Notes under the pieces: model-generated
Told to the model about the DNA's origin: nothing
The model's database searches: none
The model's input: only the letters and a program-made list of their open reading frames with translations
Source: Candidatus Avelusimicrobium luingense
GTDB lineage: Bacteria > Elusimicrobiota > Elusimicrobia > Elusimicrobiales > Elusimicrobiaceae
Direction: 5' to 3'
Assembly: GCA_900315845.1 (NCBI GenBank)
Contig: OOHK01000003.1
Span: forward strand, 146,904 to 210,903
Length of the DNA stretch: 64,000 bases
In this document: positions 16,292-25,062 of the stretch, one piece after another
How positions within the stretch are numbered: position 1 is the stretch's first letter
How the letters are laid out: every line of letters begins with the position of its first letter
Position numbers and translations under genes: made by a program

Positions 16292-16672
16292 ATGTATAAC
16301 GAAGAAAATTGCCGTTTTTTGAAAACACACGAATGGGCCTGTAAAGAAGGCGAAAATGCCGTCATTGGTATTTCTAACCACGCCCAAGAAGAAATCAGCG
16401 ATATTGTATTTGTAGATTTGCCTAAAGTAGGCCGCGTAGTTAAAGTAGGTGAAAACTGCTGCGTGATTGAATCTGTCAAATCCGCTTCCGAAATTTATGC
16501 CCCCGTCAGCGGCGAAATCGTCGCCGTCAACGAAGCCTTAAACGGGGACCCGGCCCTTGTCAACCGCGAGCCGCACGGAAACGGTTGGTTATTCAAAATC
16601 AAAATGACAAACCCCGCCGAATATGATGTCTTATTAGATTTGGCGGCTTATAAAGCAACTATCCAAAAATAA
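16292..16672 (+). CDS. gcvH: Glycine cleavage system H protein, lipoyl carrier
   Basis: Lipoyl-domain carrier protein of 126 residues that shuttles the aminomethyl group between the P, T and L proteins. The lipoylated lysine is in the VIESVKSASEIYAPVSGEIV motif (about residue 63). The start HEWACKEGENAVIGISNHAQE and the end EYDVLLDLAAY are family-typical. A strong ribosome site (AAGGAG) precedes the ATG, which lies 9 bases after gcvT. A terminator hairpin follows directly, so gcvH may be produced in excess over the P subunits. Confidence 0.95.
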   Translation: MYNEENCRFLKTHEWACKEGENAVIGISNHAQEEISDIVFVDLPKVGRVVKVGENCCVIESVKSASEIYAPVSGEIVAVNEALNGDPALVNREPHGNGWLFKIKMTNPAEYDVLLDLAAYKATIQK

Positions 16673-16679
16673 AAATTAT

Positions 16680-16705
16680 CCCCCGGTTTGTCCCGGGGGT
16701 TTTTG
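16680..16705 (+). terminator. Hairpin terminator between gcvH and gcvPA
   Basis: CCCCCGG (16680-16686) pairs with CCGGGGG (16693-16699) and runs into a T-tract. The gcvPA ATG follows only about nine bases after the tract, so transcripts reaching gcvPA must read through this hairpin or begin beyond it. Confidence 0.8.
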
Positions 16706-16713
16706 TTATATTT

Positions 16714-18039
16714 ATGTTTACTCCACATACGTCCAAAGACGAACAAGAGATGTTAGACGCTATCGGCGTCCCGTCCATACACGCCCTGTTGCAAAAAATT
16801 CCGGCCGATTTGTTGTACCCCAAATACAACTTACCGGCCGCCTTAACCGAACAACAGTTGACCGCACATATGCACGCGTTAGCCGCTAAAAATAAACCGC
16901 TGAAAAATTTTATCGGAGCGGGGGCTTATTCCCATTTTATCCCGGCGGCTGTGCCTGCTTTATCGGGCCGCGGTGAATTTTTAACTGCTTATACCCCCTA
17001 TCAGGCCGAGGCCAGCCAAGGAACCTTGCAAACGATTTACGAATTTCAAAGTTGCATGTGTGCGCTGTTTGATATGGACGTAGCCACGGCCTCACACTAC
17101 GACGGGGCTACCGCTTTGGCCGAAGCCGTTTTGGCAGCCCACCGCATTACCGGGCGCGAAGAAGTAATTGTGTCCGGCTTGCTTCACCCGCATTATAAAG
17201 AAGTGTTAGACACGTACACCCGCCATAGTGCCATCCGTTTGACGGAAGCCAAGCCGACTTCAAACGGTACGCTGGACGTGCAAGCCTTAAAAAATCAGAT
17301 TTCGCAACAAACGGCGTGTGTAGTTATTTCCACCCCCAACTTTTTAGGATATGTGGAACAAGCAAAGGCCATTTCTCAACTAGCGCATGAACAAGGTGCG
17401 CTACTGGTGGCGCAAGTGAATCCGATGTCGCTGGGAGTATTGCAAACGCCGGGTTCGTATGATGCTGATTTCGCCGTGGCCGAAGGACAACCGCTGGGCA
17501 ACCCGGTTAGTTTCGGTGGCCCGGGGCTTGGTATTATGACCGCCAAAAAAGCCTATATGCGCCAACTGCCCGGACGTATGGTAGGAATTGCGAAAGATAA
17601 AAACGGCCGTCGTGCTTTTGTACTTACGTTACAAGCGCGCGAGCAACATATCCGTCGCGAAAAAGCCGCTTCCAATATCTGCTCTAACGAAGCAATTTGT
17701 GCATTAAATGCCGTTATTTATTTAACCTTACTTGGCCCGCAAGGTCTCAAAGAAGTAGCCTCTCTTAATGTGGAACGCGCCCACCAACTGGCGGACCGGA
17801 TACATAACATTAAAGGGTTTAACGTACTGTCGGGAGCGCCGTTTTTTAACGAGTTTGTGGTGTTTTGTCCTGTTCCGGCCGCGCAAGTGATTGAAAAGTT
17901 AGCCGCTAAAGGAATTGCCGCCGGGTATGATTTGGGCAAAACCGGTGAAGCCATGAAGAACGCCTTGCTCGTTTGCGCTACCGAATTAACTACGCCGCAA
18001 GATATCGCCGCGTACGCAAGTGCCTTGGAGGAAATTTAA
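16714..18039 (+). CDS. gcvPA: Glycine dehydrogenase (decarboxylating) subunit 1
   Basis: N-terminal half of the split P protein, 441 residues. With GcvPB it forms the PLP-dependent decarboxylase that loads glycine-derived aminomethyl onto GcvH. The start (FTPHTSKDEQEMLDAIGV) matches the family. FIGAGAYSHFIPAAV, TAYTPYQAEASQGTLQTIYEFQ and LGNPVSFGGPGLGIM are characteristic. The ATG has no Shine-Dalgarno and lies just after a terminator hairpin, which is unusual. It ends one base before gcvPB. Confidence 0.95.
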   Translation: MFTPHTSKDEQEMLDAIGVPSIHALLQKIPADLLYPKYNLPAALTEQQLTAHMHALAAKNKPLKNFIGAGAYSHFIPAAVPALSGRGEFLTAYTPYQAEASQGTLQTIYEFQSCMCALFDMDVATASHYDGATALAEAVLAAHRITGREEVIVSGLLHPHYKEVLDTYTRHSAIRLTEAKPTSNGTLDVQALKNQISQQTACVVISTPNFLGYVEQAKAISQLAHEQGALLVAQVNPMSLGVLQTPGSYDADFAVAEGQPLGNPVSFGGPGLGIMTAKKAYMRQLPGRMVGIAKDKNGRRAFVLTLQAREQHIRREKAASNICSNEAICALNAVIYLTLLGPQGLKEVASLNVERAHQLADRIHNIKGFNVLSGAPFFNEFVVFCPVPAAQVIEKLAAKGIAAGYDLGKTGEAMKNALLVCATELTTPQDIAAYASALEEI

Positions 18040-18040
18040 T

Positions 18041-19474
18041 ATGGAAAATTTACTCTCTATTGAAAAATCGCAACCGGGCCGCCGGGGAATCCGGTTTGAA
18101 AAAACCGTCCACGCGCCCGAAGCCTATTTGCCGCAAGATTGTTTGCGTACTTCCGCCCCGCGTTTGCCCGAAATGAGTGAATTTGATACGGTACGCCATT
18201 TTACACGGTTATCGCAGAAAAATTATTCGTTGGACGGACAATTCTATCCGCTCGGCTCTTGTACGATGAAATATAACCCCAAGGCCTATGATGTGCTTTC
18301 TGTATTAGACGCGTTTGCTAATGCTCACCCGTTTGCACCGGAAAGTGCGGTACAAGGCACGCTTCAGGTTATGTATGAATTGCAGGAAATGCTGAAAGAA
18401 ATTACGGGGCTTTCTGCTTTTACTCTGCAACCGGCCGCCGGAGCGCATGGGGAATTAACCGGTATTTTGACGGTGCGTGCTTATCACGACGCCCGCAAAG
18501 ATACGGCGCGTTGTGAAGTGATCGTGCCGGACACCGCCCACGGCACAAACCCGGCTACGGCAAATATGGCGGGATACCGGGTGGTGAATATTCAATCAGC
18601 CGATGACGGTTGTGTGGATAAAGCGGCGTTGCAAGCGGCTTTATCTGAAAAAACCGCCGCCGTCATGCTTACTATTCCCAATACGGTGGGACTTTTTGAA
18701 AAAGATATCCGCGAGATTGCCGATATGGTACATAAAGCGGGCGCACTACTCTATATGGACGGCGCCAATTTTAATGCGCTGATCGGGGTATGCAAACCGG
18801 CTGATTTCGGAGTAGATGTCATGCACTTAAATTTGCATAAAACCTTTGCCGCACCGCATGGCGGCGGCGGGCCGGGAAGTGGTCCCGTCGGAGCGGCACC
18901 GCATGTCGCACCGTTCTTACCACACCCGATTGTGGAAAAACACGACGGAAAATATACGCTTAACGGTCAAATGCCGCAAAGTTTGGGCAAGATGAAAGCG
19001 TTCTATGGGAATATTGCGGTTTGCTTGCGCGGGTATTGTTACTTGCGCCAATTTGATGCAAAAACGCTCAAAAACATCGCCGAAAAAGCCATTTTAAACG
19101 CCAACTATGTGCGTGCCAAACTTAAAGGCAAATTTGACGCATTTTTTGACGAAAACTGCATGCACGAATGTGTGTTGTTTGTCAAACCCGATGACATGAA
19201 CGGCGTGCATACGGCCGATGTGGCTAAACGGTTGTTAGATTACGGTTTTTATGCACCGACTATTTATTTCCCGCTGATTGTGCCGGAAGCCCTGATGATA
19301 GAGCCGACGGAAACGGAAAGTAAGGAAATGTTAGATGCGTTTGTGGGGGCGCTTGAAAAAATCTACGACGAGATTTTTACAAACCCGCAACTGGTGCATG
19401 ATGCACCGCATACGCAACCGGTGGAACGGATTGACGAGGTGTCGGCGGCACGCCAGCCGAATTTGCGTTGGTAA
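18041..19474 (+). CDS. gcvPB: Glycine dehydrogenase (decarboxylating) subunit 2
   Basis: C-terminal half of the split P protein, 477 residues, carrying the PLP site. The PLP lysine is in VMHLNLHKTFAAPHGGGGPG (about residue 270). Other signatures are YPLGSCTMKYNPK near residue 70, QPAAGAHGELTGIL near 130, DTAHGTNPA near 165 and the C-terminal FPLIVPEALMIEPTETES. A GGAGG at 18027-18031 supports ATG 18041; the longer frame start at 18020 lies inside gcvPA. No dihydrolipoamide dehydrogenase (L protein) gene is in the cluster, so it must be encoded elsewhere. Confidence 0.95.
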   Translation: MENLLSIEKSQPGRRGIRFEKTVHAPEAYLPQDCLRTSAPRLPEMSEFDTVRHFTRLSQKNYSLDGQFYPLGSCTMKYNPKAYDVLSVLDAFANAHPFAPESAVQGTLQVMYELQEMLKEITGLSAFTLQPAAGAHGELTGILTVRAYHDARKDTARCEVIVPDTAHGTNPATANMAGYRVVNIQSADDGCVDKAALQAALSEKTAAVMLTIPNTVGLFEKDIREIADMVHKAGALLYMDGANFNALIGVCKPADFGVDVMHLNLHKTFAAPHGGGGPGSGPVGAAPHVAPFLPHPIVEKHDGKYTLNGQMPQSLGKMKAFYGNIAVCLRGYCYLRQFDAKTLKNIAEKAILNANYVRAKLKGKFDAFFDENCMHECVLFVKPDDMNGVHTADVAKRLLDYGFYAPTIYFPLIVPEALMIEPTETESKEMLDAFVGALEKIYDEIFTNPQLVHDAPHTQPVERIDEVSAARQPNLRW

Positions 19475-19506
19475 GTTCATAATCTTATTAAGGCACACTT
19501 AACGCA

Positions 19507-19542
19507 ACGTCCGCAAAAGGCAATGTGCTTTTGCGGACGTTT
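19507..19542. terminator. Terminator after gcvPB
   Basis: ACGTCCGCAAAAG (19507-19519) pairs perfectly with CTTTTGCGGACGT (19528-19540) around an 8-base loop, followed by only a short T run. It ends the gcv operon. Confidence 0.75.
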
Positions 19543-19592
19543 CCATATATGTTTCTCATTAAATCGGTTTATCGGCAAGCAGGGGAATTTGA

Positions 19593-19598
19593 TATAAT
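19593..19598 (+). promoter_or_regulatory. -10 element upstream of the lipoate ligase-like gene
   Basis: TATAAT about 26 bases before the ATG, with a GAGGTG ribosome site between them. The -35 region is not convincing. Confidence 0.5.
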
Positions 19599-19624
19599 TT
19601 TTTAACGTCATAACGAGGTGTTTT

Positions 19625-20323
19625 ATGGATGTGTTACTTAATACTCCACCGTTAAATGTATTTGAACACATGGCACTTGACGAGCAAATGGTACACTTGC
19701 GCCCGCGTGCCGTTACGCTCCGGTTTTATAATTGGACACCGCAAGCGGCGGTGACGTTTGGTTACGCACAGTTTGTTAGTGAAGTAAAAAAAACACTTTC
19801 GGCACAAAATTTCTCCGGTCAATTTACCCGCCGTCCGACCGGGGGCGGTATTGTGTTTCATACGGACGATTTAACGTTTTCTCTGGTGTTTTCCTCTCCG
19901 GAACGCCCGACGGAAATTTACCGCAAACTGCATACGTTTATTTTAACCCAACTCGCTCAAGCGGGTATTTCCGGGCATGTATTAACTGAAAAATTACCGG
20001 CTTCTGCGTATGCGCCAAGTGTCAATCACGAGGCAACGGCGTGTTTTATTCGTCCGGTGGAAAATGATCTCTTGGCTGATGACGGTCATAAAATTCTCGG
20101 TGGGGCGATCCGCCGTTTTGAAGAAAATGTACTCTACCAAGGCTCTTTACAACTGCCCGGTGCGCGGGAAAACCCTATTCTGAAACGTGCTGTGATTGAT
20201 GCCGTGCGCGCGTTTTTAGCAGTAGATTTGCGCCCGGTATCGTGTTGTGCCGGTCGTCTGGCTGCGGTGCGTCAACAAGCCGCCTTGCAATACGATAGCC
20301 CCGGCTGGGTGGAGAAATTTTAA
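19625..20323 (+). CDS. Lipoate-protein ligase / octanoyltransferase family protein
   Basis: Protein of 232 residues of the biotin/lipoate A/B ligase fold family, which attaches lipoate or octanoate to lipoyl domains such as GcvH. It shows the RRPTGGGIVFH substrate-binding motif (about residues 74-84) and a lysine in GHKILGGAIRR (about 157-167). A cysteine in ATACFIRPVEND (about residue 139) aligns by position with the active-site Cys of LipM-type octanoyltransferases. So LplA-like ligase and LipM-like transferase are both open. Placement right after the gcv genes supports GcvH as the target. It overlaps the next gene by one base. Confidence 0.8.
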   Translation: MDVLLNTPPLNVFEHMALDEQMVHLRPRAVTLRFYNWTPQAAVTFGYAQFVSEVKKTLSAQNFSGQFTRRPTGGGIVFHTDDLTFSLVFSSPERPTEIYRKLHTFILTQLAQAGISGHVLTEKLPASAYAPSVNHEATACFIRPVENDLLADDGHKILGGAIRRFEENVLYQGSLQLPGARENPILKRAVIDAVRAFLAVDLRPVSCCAGRLAAVRQQAALQYDSPGWVEKF

Positions 20324-21006
20324 TGCGGTTTCTCAAATTTGTACTTGCCGTTATTTTACTTCCCACTGTATTTTTTGTACTTGTTCAAACGGGCCATATC
20401 TTGCTAACTGTGCTTGGCCATTTTCAAACGGCCGCTGCCTTTGTGGCCGGCGCGGCAGGATATGCGATTTTACACTATACGGTATATGATTTTTCACGCC
20501 CTTATGTTTTTATGCACGAATTTACCCACGCACTTGCCGCGTTTTTGTGCGGGGCACGCGTGAAAGATATATGTGTCAAGCGCGATAGCGGATATGTCAA
20601 AATGGATAAAACCAATGTTTTTATCGTGCTTGCGCCTTATTTTGTGCCGGGATACGTTTTACTTACAGCATTTATCTATGTGGTGCTTGGACTATTTTGG
20701 AACGTCACGCCGTACCGTTCGTTATTTTTAGGGCTATTGGGTTTTTTTATGGCGTTTCATTTTATTCAAACGTTTAAGACGTTGTTTGAAGCCGACCAAC
20801 CCGATTTACAACTGGCCGGAGGAAAAATATTTTCCGTAGTGATGATTGTGCTGGCCAATTTAGTGGTGCTGGCTATTGTGCTAAAAGGGGGCTTTGCCGA
20901 GCAAGTCCACCTAAAAAGTGCCGCGATAGCGGTTGTAAAAGATACAGTCAACCTATGGCGAAGTTTGATAAACTATATCTACATGTGGTACGCGCGCATG
21001 GCGTAA
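20323..21006 (+). CDS. M50-like polytopic membrane protein with HExxH
   Basis: Membrane protein of 227 residues with about five hydrophobic segments. A zinc-protease motif HEFTH lies in FMHEFTHALAAFLCGARV (about residues 66-70), followed by a short strand (KRDSGYVKM) as in M50-type intramembrane peptidases. The usual second M50 motif (N/LDG) is not obvious; EADQPDLQLAGG near residue 155 may be its counterpart. It could be an intramembrane protease or a degenerate relative. It is coupled upstream (overlap of one base) to the lipoate ligase gene and ends four bases before the AsmA-like gene. Confidence 0.6.
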   Translation: MRFLKFVLAVILLPTVFFVLVQTGHILLTVLGHFQTAAAFVAGAAGYAILHYTVYDFSRPYVFMHEFTHALAAFLCGARVKDICVKRDSGYVKMDKTNVFIVLAPYFVPGYVLLTAFIYVVLGLFWNVTPYRSLFLGLLGFFMAFHFIQTFKTLFEADQPDLQLAGGKIFSVVMIVLANLVVLAIVLKGGFAEQVHLKSAAIAVVKDTVNLWRSLINYIYMWYARMA

Positions 21007-21009
21007 TGT

Positions 21010-23304
21010 ATGGCTGAAGAAAAAAAACGAGCAAAGTGGACAAAAAAATCAGCAAAAGCACTTAAATCTGCCTTTATAGTGTGTTTGCGTACGGTGTTAT
21101 TTTTGTCTATGCTTGCGCTGCTTCTCTTTGCGGCGGCATGGCTGTTTTTAGTTAAAACCTTTAATGCACAACACGTCAGCGAAGTATTGGCCGAAGAAAT
21201 TCAAAAACGTTTGCAACGGCCGGTGGTGATTTCTTCGGTAGATGTTAAATTTATCAATACGTTGGAAGTTAAAGGCTTTCGTGTCTTGGATACGCAAGGC
21301 GTACCCGGGCAAGATTTATTATCTGCCGATTCGCTTACCTTCCGGTTCAAATTGTTGCCGCTATTAGACCATCAACTCGTTATTGATGAAATCGCCCTGA
21401 ATGCCCCTCGCTTTAATATCATTCGCGCGGCAGACGGAAAGCATAATTTGCCGCCGTTGCGGGCACACCAATCATCTGTTTATACCAATAAATCTTCGGG
21501 GCAAAAATTTACCGTTAGCGTAGAGGACTGGACACTCAAAGACGGTGTTATCAGTTACAAAGATTTATCTTCCGGCGTTACACACGCGGTGTACGGACTC
21601 AATATGCACTTTGAGCAATTACGGTTTGATGAACTGTCGCGCTTTACGCTGGAGATGGTATTACGTAACGAATGGGCATCGGGCATGTCGGATATGGAAA
21701 TTAGCGGAACGGGACATGTTAATTTTGCCGGATTTGATTGGACAAATTTTGCCCTTCGCAGTTTACGCGCCCAACTGTATTTATTCCAAAAACCGGTAGA
21801 AATTACATTGGATTTAGATAATTTACGTACCCCGTTTTTTAATGTAAAAGCCACGGTGCCGGCCTTTGAAAGCAAAAGCCTGTCCGTCTTTCACTTGGAA
21901 AAAACACCTTTTTCCGTTCCGAAATCTACCGTTACGGCTAAAGGGGTGCTGACCAACAATTACAGTTTACTCAAGGTTAATCAGTTTACGGCTTCGGCGG
22001 CTGATGTAAAAGCCGACGGTAAAGGGAATATGAACTTTGCTAAGCAACCCTATACGGCCGATTTTTCTGTTTCCACGAAACCGTTTGACCTTAAAGGTAA
22101 ACAAAAATACTATGAACCGCTTAGCCGTTATAAACTTACCGGGAAAGCCTCTTTGAGCGGTCAGTTGGTGCGTCAAGACGGTAAATATACGTTCCCGCTT
22201 ATTACCATAGATGCGCAACAAGCCAGCGGCGATATTTACGGTTTTTTGGCTGAAAACGTAACGGGCCAATTCCGCGCGAAAAAAGATTTTTCCGATTTGT
22301 ATGCCGAAACTTCCACCGGCAAATTGACCGTTCATAAAACGGTGTTTGATAAATTAAATTTAAGTGCCAGTTGGCGCGGCGGCAATTTGTACGGATACAT
22401 TGCCTCTACCGAAGTGAACGGCGTACCCCTTAAATTAAGTCTATCGGTAAATAACCTAAAAAGTGCGCGCCGCCGTATTCGTACGGCAATGCATTGGCAA
22501 CATTTTAACCCGATGGATTTTATCGATACGGTGCAAGATTTTGTGACGGTTATTGTGCCGCTGGTGCCGGGCGGAACAGGTAATACGCCCGACGTTACCG
22601 GTGATTTGGCGTGGCTGCGTAATTTTAGAAAAAACTTGCCGAACTTTATGAGTAACTTTGGCGGAAATATTTCTGCCGATACGTTTTCCAGCCCGGTGCT
22701 ATCGGGCAACCGCTTTAACGGAGAGTTTGAATTGACCGGTCTGCGTGCGGGAATGAATAAATTATCCGGCAACATTGAAGCGCGTTTAGAGGGTGGTGTG
22801 GTACACCAAATGGAGAAATGGGCCGAAGAACAAGAGGCCTTAAACATTACCTTCCAGCCGTTTATCATTATGCACCGTATGGAACGGGCGGGAAGTTTCA
22901 AAATCGGCAAGGTGTTAAAAGATGTACCGTTTAACGATATGGCAGTGTCGGTATCGTTTGAAAACGGGCAAATGCAAATTAATAATGCCTATACGGTGGG
23001 GCCGTCCATTTCCGCTACGGTAAGCGGATGGATTAACTGGGTAAGCGAAAATTTTGATATTATAGTATGGACGATGTTTTCTAATACCTCTCGTTCGGGT
23101 GCGCTAGCGGAAAATTTAACAGATGAGTCCGGCAACCCCGCTTTAGCGTTTCGGATTTCGTCGTCTATGTTAAAACCCAAAGTGGAAATGTTGCGTGCTA
23201 AAAAGACGGGGGAAACGATCCGCGCCGCGCAGACCAAAGGGTTACAAACCGATTTCAAAGCCGGACAAGAGTTCTATCAAGGAGATTACCATGCCAAGAA
23301 ATAA
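21010..23304 (+). CDS. AsmA-like envelope protein
   Basis: Protein of 764 residues with a lysine-rich cytoplasmic tail, one N-terminal membrane helix (about residues 23-50) and a large periplasmic beta-rich region. The section after the anchor fits the AsmA/DUF748 N-terminal pattern: IQKRLQRPVVISSVDVKFINTL, then VKGFRVLD, and LLPLLDHQLVIDEIALNAPRFNI. AsmA-type proteins (AsmA, TamB, YhdP) are thought to bridge the envelope and move phospholipids. The C-terminus shows the AsmA_2-like VSGWINWVSENFDI. The 3' end overlaps the pyrE start by 14 bases. Confidence 0.75.
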   Translation: MAEEKKRAKWTKKSAKALKSAFIVCLRTVLFLSMLALLLFAAAWLFLVKTFNAQHVSEVLAEEIQKRLQRPVVISSVDVKFINTLEVKGFRVLDTQGVPGQDLLSADSLTFRFKLLPLLDHQLVIDEIALNAPRFNIIRAADGKHNLPPLRAHQSSVYTNKSSGQKFTVSVEDWTLKDGVISYKDLSSGVTHAVYGLNMHFEQLRFDELSRFTLEMVLRNEWASGMSDMEISGTGHVNFAGFDWTNFALRSLRAQLYLFQKPVEITLDLDNLRTPFFNVKATVPAFESKSLSVFHLEKTPFSVPKSTVTAKGVLTNNYSLLKVNQFTASAADVKADGKGNMNFAKQPYTADFSVSTKPFDLKGKQKYYEPLSRYKLTGKASLSGQLVRQDGKYTFPLITIDAQQASGDIYGFLAENVTGQFRAKKDFSDLYAETSTGKLTVHKTVFDKLNLSASWRGGNLYGYIASTEVNGVPLKLSLSVNNLKSARRRIRTAMHWQHFNPMDFIDTVQDFVTVIVPLVPGGTGNTPDVTGDLAWLRNFRKNLPNFMSNFGGNISADTFSSPVLSGNRFNGEFELTGLRAGMNKLSGNIEARLEGGVVHQMEKWAEEQEALNITFQPFIIMHRMERAGSFKIGKVLKDVPFNDMAVSVSFENGQMQINNAYTVGPSISATVSGWINWVSENFDIIVWTMFSNTSRSGALAENLTDESGNPALAFRISSSMLKPKVEMLRAKKTGETIRAAQTKGLQTDFKAGQEFYQGDYHAKK

Positions 23305-23878
23305 TATGGATATCTTGTGCCTGTTACAAGAACACGGAGCCATTTTAGAAGGCCACTTTGTGATGCCTTCGGGCTTCCACAGCCAGACGTATATTCAAAC
23401 GTCTTTGCTGATGCAACATCCGCATTTAGCACAAAAAATTGCGGGCGCGTTGTCTGATAAATTCACGCAAAAAGTAGATGTGGTGATGGCGCTTACGCCA
23501 TCGGACTCGGTACTCGCGCAAGAAGTAGCGCGTGTGCGCGGGGTGCGTGCCATTTTTGCGTCTAAAGACGAAAACGGCGTGATGATTTTTAAGCATAATT
23601 TCACGATTAAAGAAGGCGAAAATGTGCTTATTGTTGACGATGTAGCCGTTTCGGGCCGCAAAATTAACTCTGCTATTGATTTAGTTAATAAATTAAACGG
23701 AAATGTAATTGGAGTAGGTGTAATTGTGGACCGCTCTATGGGCTACTTACCTTTGACGGTACCGTTGCGTTCGCTCTTGTCATATCCGATGCAAACATTC
23801 ACAGCCAAAGAATGCCCGCTCTGCGCGGCTAAAATTCCCTTTACCGAAGTGGAAGAAATGCGCGAAAAAGGGATGTAA
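23291..23878 (+). CDS. pyrE: Orotate phosphoribosyltransferase
   Basis: Type I phosphoribosyltransferase of 195 residues, joining orotate and PRPP to give OMP in pyrimidine synthesis. The PRPP-binding loop is VLIVDDVAVSGRKI (about residues 115-128). The N-terminal GAILEGHFVMPSGFHSQTYI is typical of OPRT. The C-terminus has a CPLCAAK pair that may bind metal. I start at ATG 23291, which has AAGGAG seven bases upstream inside the preceding gene; the longer in-frame start at 23195 lies within the AsmA-like coding region and is not supported. No other pyr gene is nearby. Confidence 0.85.
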   Translation: MPRNNMDILCLLQEHGAILEGHFVMPSGFHSQTYIQTSLLMQHPHLAQKIAGALSDKFTQKVDVVMALTPSDSVLAQEVARVRGVRAIFASKDENGVMIFKHNFTIKEGENVLIVDDVAVSGRKINSAIDLVNKLNGNVIGVGVIVDRSMGYLPLTVPLRSLLSYPMQTFTAKECPLCAAKIPFTEVEEMREKGM

Positions 23879-23881
23879 GGT

Positions 23882-25054
23882 ATGCAGCAAATCAAACTAA
23901 AAGCCAAAGAAGAACGTCGCTTAAAAGCCGGACACTGGTGGGTGTTTTCCAACGAAATTGACGGGTTGGATACGTCTATTGAACCCGGTACGTTGGTGCG
24001 TGTGATGTCCAGCGAAGGCGTACAAGTTGGTATCGGTACGTTTAATCCACACAGTTTAATTGCGGTGCGGCTACTTCAAAAAGGCGAAGATGATTTGCCG
24101 AAAGATTTTATCTTTGAAAAATTAGACGAAGCCTATTCGCGTCGCAAAGAAATCGGTGTGCGCAAATACGGACGTATGTGCTATGGCGAGGGAGATAATT
24201 TGCCCGGACTCGTCATTGACCGTTACGGAGATGTTTTAGTGGTGGATGTTTTAACGGCTGGCATGGAGTTGTTGAAACCGCAAATCACTAAAGCACTTCA
24301 AAAGATTTTCAAACCCACCGGCATTTATTACAAAAACGACAGTGCTTTCCGCGCGTTAGAAGGTTTAACTAATACGCCGGAAATTATCGGTGAAGTGCCC
24401 GAAACGGTAGAGATTGAAGAAAACGGCGTTAAATATATCGTGCCGATTCGCGGCGGCCAAAAGACAGGTTTTTATTTTGACCAACGTGAAAACCGTGCGT
24501 TTTTGAAACCGTATTTCAAGGATAAACTGGTGCTTGATTTATATTCCTATATCGGTTCATTCGGTATCACGGCGGCAAAAGCCGGCGCGGCGCAAGTGTG
24601 GGGATGTGATTCTTCCGCAGCGGCCGTTGAACTGGCCAAGAAAAATGTCGAACTTAACGGCGTAAGTGATATCGCTGTTTTCCATCGCGATGATGCCGAG
24701 CGGTTGCTTTCTGCTATGAAAAAAGGCGAACTACCCGACCAACCCGATATTGTTTTATTAGATCCGCCTGCTTTTGTTAAAAGCCGCAAGGCCTTGCCGC
24801 AAGCGGTGGGGTTGTATGTCAAACTTGTCAAAATGGCGTTAGAAGGGTTGAAACCCGGCGGCTATTTGGCGTTTTCCACTTGCTCGCATCATGTATCGCG
24901 CGAGTTGTTTGTGGATATTATCCGCCAAGGCGTGAGTAAATCAGGCGTGCAAGCCGCGCTGATTGAACTGCGCGGGCAAGCCAAAGACCACCCGGTTTTA
25001 ATCGGTATGCCGGAGACGGAGTATTTGCATTTCGCATTGGTGCAAGTGCGGTAG
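23882..25054 (+). CDS. rlmI: RlmI-like 23S rRNA cytosine-C5 methyltransferase
   Basis: SAM-dependent RNA methyltransferase of 390 residues. The N-terminal PUA domain (about residues 1-75, KAGHWWVFSNEID) is followed by a central RlmI-like domain and a Rossmann methyltransferase domain. SAM motif I is LDLYSYIGSFGITAAKAGA (about 218-236). Motif IV is LLDPPAFVKSRKAL (about 294-307), and the catalytic Cys is in FSTCSHHVS (about 337). In E. coli RlmI makes m5C1962 in 23S rRNA. It follows pyrE by four bases. Confidence 0.88.
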   Translation: MQQIKLKAKEERRLKAGHWWVFSNEIDGLDTSIEPGTLVRVMSSEGVQVGIGTFNPHSLIAVRLLQKGEDDLPKDFIFEKLDEAYSRRKEIGVRKYGRMCYGEGDNLPGLVIDRYGDVLVVDVLTAGMELLKPQITKALQKIFKPTGIYYKNDSAFRALEGLTNTPEIIGEVPETVEIEENGVKYIVPIRGGQKTGFYFDQRENRAFLKPYFKDKLVLDLYSYIGSFGITAAKAGAAQVWGCDSSAAAVELAKKNVELNGVSDIAVFHRDDAERLLSAMKKGELPDQPDIVLLDPPAFVKSRKALPQAVGLYVKLVKMALEGLKPGGYLAFSTCSHHVSRELFVDIIRQGVSKSGVQAALIELRGQAKDHPVLIGMPETEYLHFALVQVR

Positions 25055-25062
25055 GAAATAAC

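Noticed and set aside
22332..22910. 192-codon open frame on minus within the AsmA-like gene
   Set aside because: Antisense to a continuous plus-strand gene, no promoter or ribosome site, and no recognisable domain.
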